Source: Effrenium voratum
Lineage: Eukaryota > Sar > Dinophyceae > Suessiales > Symbiodiniaceae
Reading direction: 5' to 3'
Assembly (NCBI GenBank): GCA_963377175.1
Contig: CAUJNA010003242.1
Span: forward strand, 596,614-660,613
DNA length: 64,000 nucleotides
This document shows, one piece after another, positions 1-37,410 of the stretch; positions within the stretch are counted from its first letter, which is position 1; the number at the start of each line of letters is the position of its first letter. Below the pieces are notes generated by a model. That model did no database searches. It saw only the letters and a list, made by a program, of their open reading frames with translations, and was not told the DNA's origin. A program made the translations under genes and the position numbers.

Positions 1-3000
1 TGTACAGATATGCAGATATACCTATACACACATAGTATCTATATATATATATACATATGTGTGTGCGTATGCAGTTTGTTCTATGTTTCCAATTGGGCAG
101 CTTGGCGTGCGACCGGAGGAGCTATGCCTCCAACGGGGCCTTCGGCGCCAGCACTTTGGAGGTTATGCTGCAGGCTGATTCGGTCTGGTTTGTTTCTCCT
201 TTCGAGCGAGAAGCGCTTGGGGCCTCGTAATGCTTGGTGTTGCCTCCTCACCTCTGTCTCAGGTTTGGGCAACTTGCGCCGGTACTACCAACCATGATCA
301 CGCGGGAGCAAAACAAGTTAGCTTTTTGGCAGGGGCCTAAGTCTGGGTCAGTTTAGAGAAATACATTTTAACATGTGTTGCACATGTTTGGCCACTTGCA
401 GTCTTGCAGCATGATGACCCGGCTCGCCAGACCAAAAGGAAGCATGGGGCTGGTCGGGTGGATGCCGCTTGCTGTATGGGGGGGGGTCCGCTTCGGCTTC
501 CCCTCAAAGTGTTTTTCTATTCCCACTGAGGGGACACCGGGACCAAAATCAAAATCAACCAGGGTGTGACTTCATACGGGGCTCCCTTGAATGTAGGGGG
601 GTCTCGAGCCTGTTGGACGGTTGGTTGCCCATGTGTTTCCCCCTGAATGTGTTTTGCAGGCCGGCGATCGAGGGAGTGACGTGTGCGGGCCCCAGCGCGG
701 GAGACCATGAAAACATGTGGCCCAGTCGCACAACATGTGAAGCCATCACGCGCGTCAAGTGCAGAGGCAGCCAGGTTGACGGTCGAAGCTCACATGCTGA
801 GCCATCTCACACCCGAGGCTGAGCATCCTGATGTCTGAGTCCGGGGCTGAGCTTGTGCAAAAACTGTCCCCTACCGCCCCCTTGCAGGTGGTAGGGCGCC
901 AACACCCGTTCAAGGCTGCCCAAGGGTTCCTGCGGCGAGTTCGCAACCCATTGGCTGTTGTCAGAGCCTACGTTTTCTTGCTGAACAGTTTGTTCACATC
1001 GCAAAAGGGGGCCAATGTTAGTTCAGCCTCTTACGGCTTACGCCTTGGAGCGGGGCATCGCGAACCCTGTATCGGCTTCGGCGATGGCCCATGGGTTCGT
1101 AACCCGATAGGTTTGCCTTGAGCCTTCGGTTTCGCAGCCACGTGTTTTCCTTCCGGTGCATGTGGATGGGAAGTTGTTTTTTGCTTTCTGAAATACTGAC
1201 TAGCGCTGATTGGTGAACCCCCACCCTCCCTCAGCTAGTTTTGGAGGTGCCAGTTTTGGCCAACAGGACTGCAATTTGCAATAGGAAAGTAAAAGGCCAA
1301 TTTGTGTTGCTCGTGCTGTGTTTCTTCAGGACGGTGTTGTGTCACTACCTGGGTTGAGGGGGTAGCCTTTGTGATCTTGTCAAACCTTGATTGTTTCACC
1401 AAATTGTAGTACTCAATGTTTAAACATCTGCAAGACACCCCTTGGAACTATGAAAGAGCATTGTGGAACCATATTTTCCATTTTTTGGATATTCTGGGGC
1501 AGGGGAAGTGATCACTACTATCGGAGGGTTGCTTTAAAGGGACGAACAAGCTTCATAAGGGGCCTTGTTTGACATGGAAAGTCGTCTTGGATCGTCTTGG
1601 TGAAGGGACTCGGTGCTGGTTTGCATAATCAGGTCCCAGCAATTACTCCCTCTTGAGACTGTTGTTTGTTCCCTCTGCGGGGGGCATGTATGTTTGCCAA
1701 CCCCCTGCTTGAAAACCGTGAGTTTCTCTGAGGTCTCAACTGGGCATGCACCTCACGGTGGATGGTTCTCTCCTCGCTGGAGCTTCAGAACTTGTAGCCC
1801 GCACATCTCGAAGTGAAGCAACGGGAAGAAATCAACCCTGACTGTTGCCTTTTTGTCAGTCAGTTGGCTGGTTGGGCTGGTTTGTTGGCCTTTCCTTTTC
1901 AAGCAGCTCTTAAATGAATATACCCCCCCAACGACTTCGCAAATAATATGAGGTTTTGCAAGCATGTCCAGCTGCCTATGGCCCATTTGGGAAAGACGAG
2001 TCCCAGTTTCCCACAAAATCCAGACACGACGTTTCCCCATGTCCTTTACAGAAAAGCCGCGGACACGTGTTGACCGTGCTTGTTGCCAATTCAGACCCTG
2101 GTCCAGACGACGAAGTGGGCGAGCTGGTTCGTCCTGTTCCGATCGAAGAGAGAAAGCACAGCATGGCATTTGGGTACGCCTTGGATGTTTTTTTTTTTTT
2201 TTTAAACTTGCACTGCCCACCCCCTTGTGTGCCCGCGGTCAACGGCTGGTTTGTTGTTCTTGGTTTGGGTGGGGCGCCGCAATGGACCTACTTTTCAAGG
2301 CTAGGAGAACAACACGTCACAGCTGAGCCAGAGTTCCAACCCTCGTCCGAATCTCTCCGACCTGCCGGTGTTTTTTACGCAATCCGCCAATCCAAACCTG
2401 TCCAAAAGCCGTCCGAATACGGTTCCATTCTGCGAATCCAACTGGGAACCGAACACAAACACAAATGAACCACTGAGCATGGTGCAGCTGAGTTGTCAAA
2501 CATGTGTGCCCCTCTTCCAATGTCACTCTCCAAGTCATTGTCAACACCCGGTTTCATGTTTGTGGAAGATGGCGGGTTTAAGGGCAACTTTCTGTGATAC
2601 CAAGGAACCCCCTTCAGTCACTAGCCATGCACGCGGCCCATATCAGACAAAGCGTGATGTTCCACCACCATGGCGGGCCCGAGGTTGCGGACTTGACGGA
2701 CCTCGAAAGGCCGGAGCAACAGAAAGTTGAAAGCCCGTTGGGGTTCCTTAAAGGATGCATATTGGTCATATTGAAATCGCCTTGAGCTGTTTCAAAGACT
2801 TTCTGTTTGTAGGTGGCTTTGGGGGCGCATCCCTTCAGGGACCCTGGTCCCATCAGCGCCTCAATCTCAAGGCTCTGAAGCCTTTGGGACTTTAGGACGC
2901 CGCGGGAGGCTTGATGTTGAGGCTGTTAGTCATGTGGTCCCATTCTTGAAGGTGGGTTCGCTGAATGTTCAGTGTGCTTGTGTTTTTTGACATGTTTGCT

Positions 3001-5039
3001 GTCTTGGTTGCTTCTCCGATGTGCGTTGTTTGGCTTGCCTTGTGTTGCGTTGTGTGAGCTTCTGTGCTATGACTTGTGTCTTGTCTGGCTGCAGTGTTCT
3101 TCCATTGCAGCGTTGTATCCTGTAGTGTACTGGTGGTTTATAATTTGGGTCAACCTTTGGCATTTTTCATTTGGCCTTTGTTGCTACTGTAAAGTGCTTA
3201 AATCCGTGGTGTAGGATTGATCATTGGCCAAGTATGATATTGTTTTGTGTTGTGCTGTTTTTGTGTTGTGTTGCAGCGTGCTGCGTGGTATTTTATATTG
3301 TATTATGCTGTATATTTGTGTATTGTACTGTGTTGGGCTAAGCTGCCCATGCTGTGTTGCGGTGGGCAGCTACACCAGTACCGTGTGATGGGTGGGTGGT
3401 CAATCGGTCAGTTGGTCAGTGGTCAGTTGGCTGGTCAGTTGGCTGGTCAATCCTTTTCATGTATGATCATGTATGGTGTGGATGTTTGTCATCCATTGTG
3501 TTATGCATGTTCTATCAGTTTTGCTATTCATATGTATATATGTACCAGTCCCTGGGCCACGTACCCCCCCCCCTCCCCCCAATGGTATGGTCTGTAGGGT
3601 CCCCCCCGCTCCCCCGCATCATCTGCATCTTGGGGATGATGCTGGCAATGCTGTCCAGTCCCAGACTCCCCCTTTCACCCCGTGAACCAACACCCCAGCA
3701 CCTCTCGCAACATCCTACCCTAAACCAAACCACCCTGCAACCCCTCCTTAACCCCAACCCTAAGCCTAAATCAACCCAAACCCCAAACCCACCCGAAACC
3801 CACCGCAAACCAACCCCGAACCAACCCTAAACCAACCCACCAAGCCTACACCAACTCCAACCACCCCAACCACCCCAACCACCCCAACCACCCCAACCAC
3901 CCCAACCACTCCAACCACCCAACCACCCCACCACCCCACCACCCCACCCCACCCCCACAAAAAGGGTTGGGGGGGGGAGGGGGGGCGGGTTCACGGCCTG
4001 GAACATATATACATACAGTTTGTTTATTTCAACATGTCTTTTTCAGTGTTTGTTCCCCCTTAATCGATCCAGCTTGCTTTCCTGCCCGGCTTCGTTTTTG
4101 CATGAGCTCCTCCAGCTGGTTGCCAGCGTCCAGGTACCAGCCGCTGCCCGGCTTCGCACCGCTCGGTGGCAAGGCCCGGGCCTTTCCCGATCCCGAGAAA
4201 AAAACGCCCGCGGCGGCTCCCAAGGAATTCCCCGGACCCGAAGTTCCGCGCCTTGGCGCGTTCCAAACCCCAGGGACTCATAACGATAACGTACCGACCG
4301 AATTCTCGGGTGACTGACTGGCCTTGTGCCCGCATTTCTGGATCCTGGAGATTCTCCAAACTTCTGAGTCTTGGCGGGAACACTCTTATACTTTATCTTC
4401 AGTTTTTTCCTTTTGGGGGGGGGGCTGGCTTGGACCAGTTTCTCTGTGATTCTTGGGTCGAACTCATGGTATCCCTCCCAGTTCCAACTGGAACCAGGGA
4501 AATAAAAAACAAAAAAAAACATCACGCCCTCAGACCAGCACCCTCCAACAACTGTGCTTCCCATGTCCAAAGGCCCCAAGTACTGGTGACTAGACTAGTG
4601 CCTATTTAGTGGAGCCTGGCTGTGGAGTGGCCTATTTCTACAAAACGAAGGTGGGTTCCTTCTTCTTTGCTTCGTTTCAGCGGTTAACCTGTAGTGAAGT
4701 TCCCTTGAAAGTGATAGAGTAGCTATGATCAAATCCCCCCACGTTGGTAGTCATTGCGCAAGTCCCACTTTGATATCAATGAGGGTTTCACAAAGAACCC
4801 ACTGCCAGGCCCATATTGCTATGCCAAGGTGAAGCAGATGGCACAATTGTGTTGATGTCAGAGGGAATGACTAAACCAAGTTGCAACGGGACGAGTTGAT
4901 AAATGCCTGCCTGCCAAGGGTGGTCCATACCTGCGTCAACATGTGTTGCCATTTTGGGTAGTGGAAAGCCCCGAAGGTCCTGGTGGTCGTTCTTTTTGCC
5001 CCGGGCTGATGGCACCCGAGCCTCTCCCCTGACACCCAG
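1..5039. other. gene-poor flank, no supported gene
   Basis: No reading frame here shows a recognisable domain or a convincing chain of exons. The stretch holds simple T-, G- and C-runs, a TATA/ACAT microsatellite at the left edge, T/G-rich low-complexity DNA near 3,000-3,450 and a C-rich telomere-like tract described separately. The open frames near 1,950-2,470 overlap on both strands and have no protein-like signature. Confidence 0.6.
3716..3960. repeat. degenerate telomere-like C-rich tract
   Basis: The plus strand is almost free of G and is built from irregular units such as CCCTAAACC, CCCAAACC and CCAACCACC. Several units match the C-strand of the plant-type telomere repeat TTTAGGG, which dinoflagellates are reported to use. 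The tract decays rightward into a (CCAAC/CCACC)n array and then a G-run. It could be an interstitial telomeric relic or a plain C-rich satellite. Confidence 0.6.
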
Positions 5040-6276
5040 CAGGCCGTTTTCAGCGTGGAGGGCGCGAAGCTGAAGACGGCCGCCACCTCAAGGAAGCTTG
5101 GGGACGTTTGGCAGGTTCGCATTCCATGCAAGCAAACCCAAGTGGTTACATTCGGATTCGGGGTTCAAAAAGCATGTGAATGACTGTTTGGGGTGGTTTG
5201 CCTCTGAACCACCATTTCGCAGGGAAAACTGAGGATGCCACCTTAGTCGACCAAGTGCTGATGTCAGTTCAGTAGACTCCCAGTGGACCCTGTACTGGGG
5301 GAATGCTTAGGCACTTGTTCCTGGAGGTATTGAGGACCAGCCCCCTTGTGCAACGGACAACAAATTGACCTTCCATACCTTCAGACCGCATGACTGAAAA
5401 TGATAGAGGCCTCGCCAAAAACTATGAAGTTATCAGGCCTTCCAAAGTGATGCATGTCTAGCCACAAATACGTCGAACATCACGAGGGCGCCCGAGCTAG
5501 ATGGGAACGCCAGCTTGGCTTTGGGCACCCCCGCCCAGAACTTTGCTCCGGACTACCGTTCTTTTCGGGTTTTGCACTCAAGCCTTGAGGGCAACACTTC
5601 AAGACCCCTTGGCAATACGCTTGCAGGTCTGGTGTTCGATGTCGAAGTGGCGGCTTCAAAGGTTTGCAAATGGTGAGCTTCCAGGCTTCCAGTCGAATGC
5701 TTCGGGGTACTCGAGGCCCTCAGGCGTTCTACAGGGTCAAGATGCGGAGGGAACGCCCCAGGCCCTGCGATCATTTTCCCTCGCGGCTGCATTGAGTGGC
5801 TGATTGAGCCACTGGATAGTTTTCGCGTGAGGTTCGGCTGGAGTACAACGGCACGGTGTACGACACCTCCCAGGCCCGCGAGTCGTTGGGATTCGTGGGC
5901 CATGGCCTTAAATGGGCGGAAATGACAAGCGGCTGTCTCACTACCCAGTGGATCCTTTCCTTGTGTAGGAAAACAAGGCAACCGCTCTTAAACAAATGTT
6001 TGGTTACCTAGTAGCCGTAACTAGAATTGACTGATCCAATGGAGGTGCCTTACGGATTGCTGAACTCTCCGGCGATGGTCTAAATGAGAGTCTCACCGAA
6101 CTGTTAAAGGCACACGGCTTATCTCCTTGTGGCTCGCCCTTGAAGCCGTCGAACAAGTTTCTCCCTAGATGTAAAGGGCACAGGTTCGCGGAAGATCATG
6201 AAGGGTTGATGTTGGATGTAGATCCTCAGGACCCACTGGCAGATGCCGTGTTCGAGCGGAGCGTGCTGAAAGGCGG
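5040..6276 (+). CDS. candidate short exons of an unidentified gene
   Basis: Four short stretches, each preceded by AG and followed by GT, are open and have balanced, codon-like composition, unlike the surrounding DNA: 5,040-5,114, 5,627-5,661, 5,832-5,881 and 6,230-6,276. The second to fourth translate to fragments such as LVFDVEVAASK, VRLEYNGTVYDTSQ and DPLADAVFERSVLKG. The fragment with LEYNGTVYDTS faintly recalls a beta-strand of FKBP-type prolyl isomerases, but this is too short to assign. Phase between the pieces was not fully reconciled. No start or stop codon was identified. They may be exons of one gene continuing to 10,459, or chance open stretches. Confidence 0.25.
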
Positions 6277-9200
6277 GTGTCCGCGAGGATGCGACATATA
6301 GCCTTCTTCACCCCAGGCGGTTGCTCTCTGTCCAATCCAGGGACCTCCCCCAAAAGGAAAGCAGATTCCCACCCCCCCCCATCAGCTTCCATCCGTGTTG
6401 CAGGACGACAATATAGGATCATTGTATAGTTGCCTTGCTTTGAGGTCAAACGGGTTCCCAAAAGGCCGGCATCAGGAATGGTCAGGCGGGTGTTCGGAAC
6501 AGATGATCAGAACCACTGAGGACTGAGAGGCATTTGGCTTTTCAAACTGCAAATCTTGCAACAAAGTATCAAAGCAATCGCGGAACTTCGGTCAGCACAG
6601 GTGTTTTCCTTGCAAAATCACCGGCCCAAACCACCCAGCACTTTGTTGACCCGTGACCCCTAGTGGAACTCCAAGCCAATGCAGTCACTTGCGCCAGTGA
6701 TCCCCATCCCGCAATGCATAGAGTCCCGGAGTCCCGGTCCACATGCAAGGGCGGGCCCTTTCCCTTGAGTTCTCCCGGGCTGCCCTTCGATTGCATATGA
6801 CAAGCATGTGAAACGTGTTTGCAACTTGTTGTTCCCTGGTGTGGCCATGGTTTCATCTAATCTGCACTGTTCCCCTGAACCACTAATCTCATTTTTGGTT
6901 TAAAGGCCAAGTTTAAGGGGGGGGTGCTTCTGCTGGATGGTGTTTGAAGGGGGAAGCATTGGGGACCCTCGGTAAGGAATATTAATGCCCTTGGTGTAAG
7001 TCACGCAGTCAGCGAGCCAAGCCTGGTGGACGTTATTTGTTGCGGGGAATGAGGTGGTGTTGGGATTCCCAGTTTCTGAAACCAAGGGAACCCTGAAGTG
7101 AGAAAGTAGCCGGGTGTGGCCCATGTTGGCACCGGAAATGGTTCCCAGAACCACGACGTTTGCAGCCATTGGGGAGTCTTTTTCCGGTCAATGAGGGACA
7201 TGAGGGAACTCGCTGTTCTTGTCCCGCAAAATCACGGTGACAACAGCTAATTGTCCATGTCCTCTTGGGGCTTTCCTAAACTGCGGCTCATATGAGGCCA
7301 GCTGAGAAGCCAATCCGAAAACCGTCATTTTGGCCATGGCCCCTTCTGTGTAGTTAGGGTAGTTTCAGAAAACAAACATGGTTCTGCACTGCAAATACTT
7401 CCTTTTTAGTAGAGGGTTGGCATAATACCCTAAGAAAACTAGGTATTAGGAGTAGGGGGTGGTAGAAAGCAACGTTCGAGTGGAATCCCTATCGCAACCG
7501 TTCCGGCATAGGGCGGCTCTTTGCGGAGAAAGCCATCATCGCCTCTCTGCTGGCGCGGAGCTCATGAAAAAGGGGATTAGTGCTGGGGTGCATTGGATTT
7601 TCTTGAGCAAATCCAATGCCAGCCACTGCCATCTATTGGTTGCAAAGAATATCTAGGCATACCCCAACAACCGCAGCTATGAAGGCACTTCGATCCACTA
7701 GGATTGTGCCTTGCCGTTTGGGGCTGGACCCTGAAGCCTTCACGGGAGCCATTTCCGGTGAAGGTCTAAGCCTGGGTAAGGGGCTAGAAGCAAAGATGCT
7801 CCTTCAGCTTTCCTGTGGACATTCGGAATGGGCTTAGTGGGCTAAAGCCAGGCTCCACTGCTGCAGCCAAGGGGCTGGAGTTTTTTGCATCGGAATCGAA
7901 AGAGGCGTTTGTTCAATCCAACTCTAGTTCTCGAAGCAGAAAACAACCAGCACAACAGATAGAGAAGAATATCTCTCACTATTTGAAGCGATCCCATTGC
8001 TTGCTGGAGAGAAGGTGCTGCGTGAAACACTCTATATAAGTATGGCTACTTTGAAAAGAGCCCCGTTGTCCTGTGGCTCCAATTTTCCTTTTTTGGGGTG
8101 ACTTTTCCAAGTGCATTTTCACGTGTTTTTTGGGGCTTCACTCCTCCCTGCTTCCCTGCTATCGGGCACTGAGGCCAAGACGCAGTTGCTCGTCCATGCC
8201 ACAGCCCCAGGTGATTCAAAGAGAAGAGAGATGTTTTTTAGGCACCCTTTCACTCGGGTTTGAAGGAAAACCAAAAGGAACATCATCATTGTGGGGCCCC
8301 CCTATCTTGCCACAAACCCATAAGGACTTTTCAGAAGAGATGACAATGTACAGCACTCAAATGGCCGTGGCTGATGAAGAGCCATGACCAATGCCGAAAG
8401 GGGCGAACCTCTGGGACTTTGGAGCGCCACATCGAGAAAAGCATCAGATCAAGCAGGGGCATGACATAATACCTAGAGCTTACATTTGCTCACTTCTTGG
8501 GGCTCTGGGCATTTCGTTGCTCGGTTCAGATTTTTGAGAGGAACCAATGAAATGAGCGGAAGCCTTGACTTGGCATGAGTTGGCCAGGTTTCTCCCGGAT
8601 AATGAGCGGACATTGGTGGGACATGAGGGGACATTGGCGGACACACACCAGAACAAGCTTCCAATTGAGTGTTTGTAACGGAACATGGGGCAAAAACAAG
8701 TGCCCAGGGAAGAACCAAATTGAGCCAGATGATTCAATTCTAATAGCCACGTGCTCCGTGCGCATCCATCGAGGAATTGCAGCCGATCCCGCCAGGGAGA
8801 CATGTTAGTGTTGTCGAGTAAGACCCGAGCAGACATCAAAGGGATCAACACAAACTAAAAAGGCAATCCAACCTCGCCAGTCCAGTAAATGCTGATTCGG
8901 AGCCATACAAGGGCCCCTAGGTTATGGTCCCTAAGGCTCCCTAAGAGTCCCGTTGTGACCATCGCTTGGCTCGTCGGAATCAGATTGAGGTGAGGACCAT
9001 CCACATGGAGCTGGCGCCGACCCTTCAGGCCGTGACTTTGCGCGCGCCGTTGCCCTGGAACCGAGGGAGGGGGGCGGAAGGGATTCGTTGCTCCTTGTGG
9101 TCTCCCAAGCCATCCCCAAAACGGGTCCCCGTCAAAAAGCGACACCCATTCAGGGAAGAAACACTGTGAGCTGAAGTGTAAAACGATCTGCTGAAGTTTC

Positions 9201-12200
9201 CCTGGAGATTCCTTGCTTCTATGTGAAGAAGAATTCGCCCAGGATCGATTGCCCAGCTTAAGGTGTGACGCTTTGCCCGGCGCGTCAATAATGTTGATTT
9301 GAGCACTTGTTAAAAGCTTGTTTGTCCGCGCGGGCCACGGCCCCCAGCGTTGGGCTGCCTTTCTTTTGATTTGTTTGCCAACGGCCCGGACAAGGCGCCC
9401 AGAAAAGTAGTGGCTGGGGGTACCAGCGAAAGAGTTTCAACTTCTGGGGCAGGCTCTTGCAAGCGTAGACCTTCATTATTGGAGTTCTGACCCGGGATGA
9501 ATCTGGTCAAATTATAACCAGCTCAACGGGTCACCAACATTTAAGGTCTATTACCTGGGAATATTTTGTGTCCAGCTTGTGACATATAGAAGCTTGCCCA
9601 GATTTTGTTTAACCTTCTGGTTAATTTGATAGGCTTCATGTTTTGGAAGATCCTTCACCTTTTCGGGAGACGCCCCCCAAAAAGTCCGCTCGGTCATTGA
9701 TATTGCGTGGCTCGTGAGCCAATCGGTGCACCATATCTTGGACACAGGGCAGAAGCTTCCAGGATTCGGGCTAGCGGGCTAAGGGATTCAGTCTTTGCAA
9801 GGGCCACTGCCACTCTCCTGCGAAACATTTGCTTGAGCCAAAGTGGCAGGTGCGCAAAAGGCGGGGACAAGCAAGTGACAGGTCAGGTTATGCGAAGCAT
9901 TCACCCACATGGCTTGAGCTTGGTCCGGTGCCTCCTGATGCAAGGTTGAAAGGCTTCAAGCAGCCGCGACCTCAGGGCTTCATCTGAAGCGACGGAGCTG
10001 CAGTGAGCTTTTTGCAGGGCGCCCGATAGGATGGTACTCGTGGGCCTGCTTGGCAAACACGGGCTCCGACGACTGGCTGTACGCGACATGCCTAGGCATC
10101 CTTTGCGCCAGTTTCTGGAGCCTTTCATCACCCGCAACATTCAGGCAGGCCCATGGGGCAATTCCAGAGCTTGCGTAGCGAAGCGTGGCATTGCACACCC
10201 GTCATCTCAAGTTTCAGCTCACCAACCTTCGCACACTTGGTGGGGCAGACCATGCTGGCAAACCCGAAGTCCATGACTTGTCTAGCATTTTTCCTGCAAG
10301 AATCCGATGGAAAAACCCGGTGCAATCCACTCACTCGACTTAAATCGGACGTCCAGGCCACCAACAACAACCTCAAGCTTTGGTTCGAGTTCCGCGCAGC
10401 GGAGTTCGGCTTGGCGCCTCTCAGTGTGGAGGAGCTGTTGGGCGGCACTTGGATGGGACGTGGTTCGTAGGTGTCCGAGTGCTTCCAAGCCTTTGGCGGG
10501 AAGGCTTCTTCAACCAAGAGGTAGGACATCATGTGGGATCTTATGGCGGTAACTGGAAGAGCTGGGGCTTAAGCCCTTTGCTGACACACACGAAGTCCCT
10601 TTTTGTTTGGTATATACGGGGTTGTGGACTCACGGAAAGTTGTCAATCCCAGCCAGCACCCGCCAACCACTGCCTTTTAGATAGTGCGTGCGAGTTTCAG
10701 CATAAATAGTTGTTGGGGGCTGCTGGCGATTTCGGAAAAGACGGGGCTGGTTGTTTTTTTTAGGCCAGGGTCACTGTTGCCACTGGGAAAAAAGGTCCCA
10801 ATTTCAATTTAGGATTTACCTGGGCAAATGAAAGCGATTGACTGCGCAAAGGGATTTGGTTTGAGACAGTGCTTGTCCTTGTGTTTCTTCCACGTCTTTG
10901 GTGAGGCCTTAGTCCCTTACATTTGTTGGATGTTAGCTTGTGCAATCGAACCTGCACATGGGTCAGATTGCTGCTCAGCGGGCTTTCAGGGAGCAAGTCG
11001 CGCCCTGCCACGCCGACTCCTGCTTAAGCAAAGCTGAAGTTTCAGCTGGGCCGTCGGGCCTTTACCACTCGCTTGCTTCAGGCGTTGCGCAGAAAGCGTT
11101 TGTCTCTCACGTCCATGTGGCCATGACATGACATTGGGAGCACCCTCAACAATGGTGGGTGCTCATTGTTCGACTGTGCAAAAGGCCACCACCGGTATGC
11201 TCAACGCACAATGCATGACACTGAGACGTGGTTGTTTGCCAGGTGCCCAACGAAACAGATACGTGTTTCCAGTTCTCAATTTCTCATCACAAATCTGCAG
11301 AAAGCCCCCACCAGAGTTCCGGATCAAACTTTGCCACACATGCAGCAAGTCTGCACCCCAAGCTTTCCAGGACTTCTCAGCCGGCCAGCCGGCCTCAGTC
11401 CTTTGACCACAGGGGCCCTCCCCCAAAGCCATAGACTCCCTGGAGCCTTGCGCCATGATCCTCACTGCGCTGGTGGTGTGTTTGGCCCTTCTGGTGGCCT
11501 TTCTTGCGCTGCGGCGGGCCACTCGCCAGACATTTACTCTCTGAATCTGTGGGCATCATGCCAAGTTATGGACTGGGGACAAATCCAACTCTTGGGAGTT
11601 CTGCTTCTTGAAGCCGTGGGCACTCGTATCGGCGCGGCTAGGTCCGAAGGAAGCAACGCAGAGAGCCCCCTTCGCCGGTCTCTCCGGTCTTCGGAGGCGG
11701 GTACAACTCCCATCTGCTGATTTAGAACTGAAGGACAGGTGGCCAAATAAGGGTCTGTGGAAGCGAGGGCTCGTTTCCCAGAAACACATATTCCCGGGAG
11801 CATCATTAGGTGTTGCTCATTTGACCATAACCCAGCTGGCAACTGCCCGAGCTACAAGTTAGGCTGGAGACTTTAAGCAGCCACCCTTTCCCAGCAAACT
11901 TAGAGAATCCGAATCTTTGAAAAGGCAAGCTGTTGGATGCGATTTGCCAAAGCCGCTTGGATGTGTCTTTTTGAGGATTTATGTTGGTGAGTAGCCCTTG
12001 CAAGTTACCTCAGTGTGGGATCCATGTCTCGAATCGATGCGTCGCCTTTGGGCCAGGCGATGACGAGCTCCCTGAAAGCGCGTGGCACTCAAAGGGGCCA
12101 GGGGAAGGGGAGAGGGTGGCCGAATGGCTGGCTGAAACGTCGGGATAGCCATAGCCGGCCTTCAGCATCGATGCAACAAGTTGGCACGCGCAGCACGCGC

Positions 12201-13108
12201 AGCACCATCTCCATACATCCTCCCATTCTTGGGCTTGCTGCGTCGGGGTTTGAGCCGATTGGTCAGTGTGCCGAGTAGCACGGCTTGGCTCATCTATTTT
12301 GGCGTGGAGGTTTCTCAGAATGGGGCCCTGAATTTTGGGTTGCTTGCTTTGGTCCCCTTTAGCCACCGTCCAAAAAGGCAGCCCACCATTTCCCACAATA
12401 TGACCATCAAGCCATGAATGAAGACTGCCGGCTTCCGGCAGAGCTGAGAAGTTTGCAAGTTCAGGTCGCATACCGCGACCCTTTTGCTGAATCGAAAGTA
12501 GAAAGAAAAAAGCGACCGGGGATTGACTTGCAAGTCTGCAATTGTTCTCCCAATTTGGTGAGCACCACCCTATAGCCTAAAAACATGGCAAACGCAATCG
12601 CCGCAAAAAGCGACCAACGCAACGTCCATATCATGTATTACATATGTGCATATAAATATGATATGCATATACTATATATACACCGTATTATACTATGCAT
12701 ACATACATGCCCTTTTGTGAGCAACTCATCCCCTGCCTCCCTTACTTACAGCTTTTTTAACACGGTTTCCACTACCAAGCCACGTCTAAGCGTCCATGGG
12801 GCACGGGAAAAACTGTTCCTGCCCCGGGGCCCACCCGCGAGTTTGGTAGGGTGGACACCAGAGATGGAACCTTGTTTAAAGATGCTGAGATGAAAAAGGT
12901 TGGGCGTCTCAACACGGGGCTGCGAAAATGGTTGGTTTCCTTTTGGCTTCCCTTTGAAGCAACCCAAAGGGACCCGTCAAACGGAGACACCCTCTTCAAC
13001 CCACACAAACTTGTTCAAGTGGCCCGCTTGAAACCCAGACCAGTGGTTTAACCACAAACCAACAAAAAAAATAGTCCCCCCCCCCCCCCCGCCGCCGCCC
13101 CCCCCGAG
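6277..13108. other. gene-poor stretch with one candidate exon
   Basis: Apart from the candidate exon at 10,357-10,459, nothing here has a recognisable domain. Short open stretches occur near 8,989-9,060 and 10,030-10,140 but lack supporting context. A C-run (about 13,078-13,105) directly precedes the first carrier exon and could serve as its polypyrimidine tract. Confidence 0.5.
10357..10459 (+). CDS. candidate exon, unidentified protein
   Basis: An AG-preceded, GT-followed open stretch encodes a fragment containing LKLWFEFRAAEFGLAPLSVE, rich in amphipathic helix-forming residues and with normal codon composition. The frame stays open for some distance on both sides. No family is recognised. 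It may belong with the candidate exons at 5,040-6,276 or be an upstream exon of the carrier gene that starts visibly at 13,109. Confidence 0.35.

Positions 13109-37410
<24,302 letters not shown>

Noticed and set aside
1753..2468. Overlapping 155- and 170-residue frames on opposite strands
   Set aside because: Both strands are open, there is a T-run inside, and neither product shows a domain.
11455..11544. Short frame starting MILTALVVCLALLVAFLALR, a possible membrane-anchor start exon
   Set aside because: Only 29 codons, no clear donor linking it to another exon, and flanking frames are not coding-like.
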